Assembly: GCA_031274985.1 (NCBI GenBank)
Contig: JAISPK010000006.1
Location: forward strand, 1 to 8,297
Length of the DNA stretch: 8,297 nt
Origin: Coriobacteriales bacterium
GTDB lineage: Bacteria; Actinomycetota; Coriobacteriia; Coriobacteriales; UBA8131
Reading direction: 5' to 3'
Shown here: piece by piece, positions 5,022 through 8,297 of the stretch
Position numbering within the stretch: position 1 is the stretch's first letter
How the letters are laid out: the number at the start of each line of letters is the position of its first letter
The notes under the pieces: generated by a model
Database searches by the model: none
Told to the model about the DNA's origin: nothing
What the model saw: the letters and a program-made list of their open reading frames with translations, nothing else
Position numbers and translations under genes: made by a program

Positions 5022-6032
5022 ATGAGGATCTTGTTGACGGGCGGGTCTGCCTGCGGAAAGAGCACCTTTGCTGAGGCGTTGGCGATGCAGCTGGGTAGCC
5101 CCCGGTATTATCTGGCGACGATGCGGCCGTATGGCGAGGAGTCCCTGCTCAAGATCGCCGAGCATCGAAAAGCGCGCCGGCAGAAGAACTTTGAGACCAT
5201 TGAGCAGGAGGTGGACATCGGCAAAGCCGAATTCCCTTCAAACGCAATAGTGCTCCTGGAGTGTCTCTGCAATCTGGTGGCAAACGAGCTCTTTGACGAA
5301 GACGGCGCCGTAGACGAAGGTGCCTACCAGCGTGTCTATGACAGCGTCGTTTCGCTGGAAGACCGCGCGGCGCACTATCTCGTGGTGACCAATGATGTGG
5401 GCAGCGGCACAGCAGCAAGCTACGACAACACAACACACCGGTATGTTGAGCTTCTCGGCCGATTGAACGCTGAGCTGGCCTCTCGTTTTGAGGTAGTCTG
5501 CGAACTGGTTGCCGGTATCCCCGTGGTTTTGAAGGACGAAAGCCAGGCAGACACCAGCTCCTTTGAGCAGCTTTTGGCTCAGATACACACAAAAGGTGAG
5601 AGTCCTTTTGTGCCAAAGAGCTCTAAAAGTTCACAGCCTCAAGACTGCAACAGGTGCTCAGATCGGTCCGTGAAAGGTGATGATGGTACTATGATGCTGG
5701 TAATTGGCGGCGGCGGCGCGGGCAAACTCACGTACGTACGCTCTCTGGGCTACAGCGATGAGCAACTGGCCAACGCACTACTCGACGAAAGACCGGTGAT
5801 TTATAATCTCCAGGACCTCGTTGCTGCATCTGTTGCAGAAGCTCCGGCCCTTTTGGAGGCGCTGCTTGCCAAAGAGGTTGTTGTTTGCGATGAAGTCGGA
5901 TCCGGGGTCATCCCCGGCGTACAGGTAGAGCGCGAGGCCCGCGAGGCCACCGGCCGACTCTGTAGTCAACTTGCTCAGCAAGCCCATACGGTAGTCCGTC
6001 TCATTGCAGGAATACCCATAAGGATTAAGTGA
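5022..6032 (+). CDS. cobU: Tandem CobU-like protein: cobinamide kinase/guanylyltransferase fused to a second CobU-like domain
   Basis: CobU phosphorylates adenosylcobinamide and then transfers GMP to it, a step in cobalamin salvage and nucleotide-loop assembly. The protein has 336 residues, against roughly 180 for ordinary CobU, because two related domains are joined. Domain 1 (1 to about 185) has Walker A GGSACGKST (7-15), YYLATM (29-34), HRKARR (48-53) at the place of the guanylylated His, LLECLCNLVANEL (78-90), VVTNDVGSG (121-129), LLGRLNAELA and the closing LVAGIPVVLK. A polar linker (about 190-222) follows. Domain 2 (224-336) is short: Walker-A-like GGGGAGKLT (229-237), VVVCDEVGSGVIP (286-298), GRLCSQLA and LIAGIPIRIK; it has no HRxxR motif. 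The ATG at 5022 follows GAGAGGA (5008-5014). The stop is 6 bp before cobC. Domain 1 is likely the active enzyme; the role of domain 2 is unknown. Confidence 0.85.
   Translation: MRILLTGGSACGKSTFAEALAMQLGSPRYYLATMRPYGEESLLKIAEHRKARRQKNFETIEQEVDIGKAEFPSNAIVLLECLCNLVANELFDEDGAVDEGAYQRVYDSVVSLEDRAAHYLVVTNDVGSGTAASYDNTTHRYVELLGRLNAELASRFEVVCELVAGIPVVLKDESQADTSSFEQLLAQIHTKGESPFVPKSSKSSQPQDCNRCSDRSVKGDDGTMMLVIGGGGAGKLTYVRSLGYSDEQLANALLDERPVIYNLQDLVAASVAEAPALLEALLAKEVVVCDEVGSGVIPGVQVEREAREATGRLCSQLAQQAHTVVRLIAGIPIRIK
5673..5693 (+). promoter_or_regulatory. Possible internal ribosome site and start for the second CobU-like domain
   Basis: AAAGGTGA (5673-5680) lies 10 bases before an in-frame ATG at 5691 (residue 224), exactly where the second CobU-like domain begins (MMLVIGG). 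It may be a working internal start or the remains of an old gene boundary. This is inference from position only. Confidence 0.3.
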
Positions 6033-6038
6033 GGCACC

Positions 6039-6896
6039 ATGGAAGTATTACTGATCAGACACGCTGAGACCGAGGCAAACCGCGCCAGACGCTATGCCGG
6101 GCGCACTGACGAGCCCATCAACGACAACGGCATCAAGCACGCCCAACGCTGCCTGTATCCTGCGGTTGAATCGGTGTACGTTTCTCCGCTCCAGCGCACC
6201 CAGCAAACCGCTGCACTGCTCTTTCCCCATAAGGAGCAAACAGTAGTGGCCGATCTCATCGAGATGGACTTTGGCGATTTTGAGTCGCTGACGGCAGAGG
6301 AGTTAGCGAGCAATCCTGACTATCAGAACTGGGTTGACAGTTTCTGCGAATCAAAATGCCCCAATGGCGAAGACCGGACTGACTTCGACACACGTGTGTG
6401 CAACGCTTTTGACGCAATCATCGCCGAGGCCTACGCGCAGGGCATTCAGAACCTTGCTATCGTCGCTCATGGTGGCACGGTCATGGGTATCATGGATCGC
6501 CAAAAAGAGAGCGACTGCCCGCTAAACTATGACCGGGTCACTCCCAATTGCACCGGCTATCACCTAAAACTCGACCCCGCCCGTTGGGAGCACGATCCTG
6601 ACTTCCTGTCAGTAAAGAAGATCAACGGACTGGACTGGCAAGAGAGCCACTCGTCCTTCTTCCAGCATACCAACTGCGAGTATTTTCCCTGCCACGCAAC
6701 CCCCAGCCCCAAAGACTTTAACTGTCTGTTCTGCTTCTGCCCGCTCTATGCGCTCGGAAAGCAGTGCGGAGGAGTGCCCGAATTCACGGATGGTGGCATT
6801 AAAAGTTGCCACGCCTGCACTCTTCCGCACCTGAGAGAGAGTTATCCTTACTTGCTTAAACTCTCGCTCACTACACCTTCTTCTTCGGCTGCCTGA
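6039..6896 (+). CDS. cobC: CobC-like histidine phosphatase fused to a cysteine-rich small domain
   Basis: The N-terminal domain (1 to about 195) is a histidine-phosphatase (phosphoglycerate-mutase-like) enzyme: RHAET (7-11) with the phospho-acceptor His8, SPLQRTQQTA (49-58) with Arg53, acidic EMDFGDFE (75-82) and VAHGG (142-146) with His144. In a cobalamin operon this type is usually alpha-ribazole-5'-phosphate phosphatase (CobC), which dephosphorylates the lower-ligand intermediate. The C-terminal part (about 206-272) is a different module with eight cysteines (213, 218, 229, 232, 234, 243, 257, 260), including SFFQHTNCEYFPCH, NCLFCFCPLY and CHACTLPH. It matches my memory of the 'cysteine-rich small domain' proteins found beside cobalamin genes in anaerobes and probably binds a metal. 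The start follows GAGG (6031-6034), which overlaps the cobU stop, suggesting coupling. The last 12 or so residues run into the opposing MFS gene. Confidence 0.88.
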   Translation: MEVLLIRHAETEANRARRYAGRTDEPINDNGIKHAQRCLYPAVESVYVSPLQRTQQTAALLFPHKEQTVVADLIEMDFGDFESLTAEELASNPDYQNWVDSFCESKCPNGEDRTDFDTRVCNAFDAIIAEAYAQGIQNLAIVAHGGTVMGIMDRQKESDCPLNYDRVTPNCTGYHLKLDPARWEHDPDFLSVKKINGLDWQESHSSFFQHTNCEYFPCHATPSPKDFNCLFCFCPLYALGKQCGGVPEFTDGGIKSCHACTLPHLRESYPYLLKLSLTTPSSSAA

Positions 6897-8152
6897 CGTT
6901 TTTTAGCGACGCGCTTGGACAATACATAAGCAATGGCCGCAAGCGTAACGCCAAAGAGGGTCATGCCGATTCCATACATAAAGATGTAATGGAATCCGGC
7001 ATCGCCATAAACATCCAGCCAATTTCCAAACATGGTATGAACATACATGTCCGGCAGGTACCCTATCAGCGATGCGATAGAAATCGCGGTTGCCGAAACA
7101 TGCACCGGTACGCCCAGCTCAGCCTGAACGGAGAAAGCCGTTCCCTTGCAGAAGAACATCGAAGCTCCCGTAAAGAGGATCATAAACACGAGGATGACCG
7201 CACTGAGCCCTGAGGGGGCAAACAAGAAGAAGACCATGGCCAGCGTACAGAGCACAAAGCCGAGGATCTGTTGCTTTGACACTGAGCGCAACGCCTTGTC
7301 TGCGACAAAGCCGCCCAAAGGTCCTCCGATCAACCCTACGCCATAGGTCCTGAGCGCGCCAATGCTTGCGGCAAGCACCGCAGACAAGCCAAGAACGCTG
7401 GTGCTGTAAGGGGTCAGATAGGCTGAAACCGCCATCATGGTTACGTAGCACCACACCAGGCCCGACATCAGCCAGACGCCCGGCATCTTAAAGGTAGACA
7501 AAAAGGCCCTGGCATCAAACTTCGCAGCCGCTTTTCCTGCTTCATCGGTGTTGTACACAGCTTTATCGTCAAACAGGAATATCAACAGCAGCCCCGCAAC
7601 AATGGCGAGTCCGCCCATAGAGGCCACGGCCCCCTGGAACCCAAAAATCGGGTCTGCCTGGCCCACAAATGCCAGAATCCCCACCATGATAAAGCTCAGG
7701 AGCAGTGAGGCAAAGTTGTTAAGCCCGGTGAATATCCCAAAGAGTCGACCCTGTTCTTTGTCGGTACCCTGCATGCGGATGCCCTTAAGCAGAGCCGGCC
7801 AGAATGCCAGGCCGCCGCTAAAGGCCATAGCCACCCATATTGCTACCGCCATGGCATAGCTGGTATACGTAAAGACGAACAAAAAGCTGAGACCGGCCTG
7901 AGCAAACACGCAGACGATCAGCACCTTTTTTGGCTTTATCTTGTCGGCGATCCAGCCTCCCGGTATGTACATGATGGTGAGCGCAATCGTGTAGGCGGTC
8001 ATGAGAAAGCCGAGCTGCTCGTTGGTTACCTGCATGGCCGCTATCATCTGGTCGTAGAAACTCGATTTCATGTACGGCATCACGTACATGAAGCCATAGG
8101 TAATACCCAGTGCAAACAGGGTAAAGAACCTCTTAACATTTTTATGTCCCAT
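6848..8152 (-). CDS. Major facilitator superfamily transporter
   Basis: A 434-residue membrane carrier with about twelve hydrophobic segments in two halves, the normal MFS size. The signature loop between helices 2 and 3 reads GGWIADKIKPKK (65-76), a good motif A (G-x-x-x-D-R/K-x-x-R/K-x-x). The central cytoplasmic loop (about 195-225) is charged and polar as expected. The ATG at 8152 is supported by GGAAGAGGAGAT (8157-8168, read on the - strand). The substrate is not identifiable; related carriers are abundant in Eggerthellaceae. It points towards the cobalamin operon and overlaps cobC by 49 bp at the 3' ends, with no terminator visible between them. Nothing beyond adjacency links it to cobalamin. 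Confidence 0.9.
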   Translation of the reverse strand: MGHKNVKRFFTLFALGITYGFMYVMPYMKSSFYDQMIAAMQVTNEQLGFLMTAYTIALTIMYIPGGWIADKIKPKKVLIVCVFAQAGLSFLFVFTYTSYAMAVAIWVAMAFSGGLAFWPALLKGIRMQGTDKEQGRLFGIFTGLNNFASLLLSFIMVGILAFVGQADPIFGFQGAVASMGGLAIVAGLLLIFLFDDKAVYNTDEAGKAAAKFDARAFLSTFKMPGVWLMSGLVWCYVTMMAVSAYLTPYSTSVLGLSAVLAASIGALRTYGVGLIGGPLGGFVADKALRSVSKQQILGFVLCTLAMVFFLFAPSGLSAVILVFMILFTGASMFFCKGTAFSVQAELGVPVHVSATAISIASLIGYLPDMYVHTMFGNWLDVYGDAGFHYIFMYGIGMTLFGVTLAAIAYVLSKRVAKKRQAAEEEGVVSESLSK

Positions 8153-8202
8153 GGTTATCTCCTCTTCCTTGTTAGATACTCACTCAATTGCCTGATGAGC
8201 AG

Positions 8203-8234
8203 GTTGCCTGGCCGGCAACGGGAGCTACCAGGCA
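8203..8234. repeat. Short inverted repeats upstream of the MFS gene
   Basis: TGCCTGG (8205-8211) is complementary to CCAGGCA (8228-8234), and alternatively GTTGCC (8203-8208) to GGCAAC (8214-8219). They lie in the 91-bp gap between the - strand stub and the MFS gene. No T-run follows on either strand, so a terminator is not supported; an operator or mRNA hairpin is possible. Confidence 0.4.
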
Positions 8235-8243
8235 GGCAGGCGC

Positions 8244-8297
8244 TTATTTTGCGTTTACGGCATTCTCAACTGCCTCGTTCACTGCCCGCAGCCGCTC
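8244..8297 (-). CDS. C-terminal stub of an unidentified gene, cut by window edge
   Basis: Read on the - strand from the window edge, 17 codons encode ERLRAVNEAVENAVNAK and then TAA (8246-8244). The alanine/glutamate-rich helical character and the position 91 bp upstream of the MFS gene in the same direction fit the end of a real gene, possibly co-transcribed with the carrier. It is too short to name a family, and chance openness over this length cannot be excluded. Confidence 0.4.
   Translation of the reverse strand, partial: ERLRAVNEAVENAVNAK

Noticed and set aside
6848..8152. MFS carrier as a cobalamin or cobalt transporter
   Set aside because: It is on the opposite strand, outside the riboswitch-controlled unit, and has no sequence feature pointing to such a substrate.

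Overview
The window looks like a moderately GC-rich bacterial chromosome, most likely an anaerobic actinobacterium of the Coriobacteriia (Eggerthella/Slackia/Adlercreutzia type). This is inferred from three things: the style of the DUF559-like protein at the left edge, the MFS carrier at the right edge, and the cobalamin genes, which are fused to extra domains. No rRNA, tRNA or marker protein is present to prove the assignment.

Left part (1-1620), accessory in character and visibly more AT-rich than the rest: the 3' part of a DUF559/Vsr-like nuclease-fold protein cut by the window edge, a GNAT acetyltransferase, and a headless C-terminal remnant of a VapC-type PIN toxin directly after the acetyltransferase stop.

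Central part (1700-6896), a cobalamin (vitamin B12) uptake and salvage operon on the + strand. An extended -10 promoter (about 1736-1744) precedes a cobalamin riboswitch aptamer (about 1775-1935), which is followed by a near-perfect intrinsic terminator (1999-2026). This layout implies transcriptional control, switched off when cobalamin is abundant. The genes are btuF (substrate-binding lipoprotein), btuC (permease), btuD (ATPase, ATGA overlap with btuC), a cobU-type gene encoding two CobU-like domains in tandem, and a cobC-type histidine phosphatase fused to a cysteine-rich small domain. Together they would import corrinoids, activate salvaged cobinamide (kinase/guanylyltransferase) and process the alpha-ribazole phosphate branch. 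A 117-bp element with perfect 33-bp inverted arms and repeated GGGGACG motifs lies inside the operon, between btuD and cobU.

Right part (6848-8297), - strand: an MFS transporter whose 3' end overlaps cobC by 49 bp tail to tail. Upstream of it, at the window edge, is a 17-codon C-terminal stub of another - strand reading frame.

The most interesting observations are the double-CobU fusion with a possible fossil gene boundary inside it, the phosphatase/Cys-rich fusion, the REPIN/MITE-like inverted repeat inside the operon, and a possible second, decayed riboswitch fragment upstream of the intact one. I did not find a convincing wholly new system.
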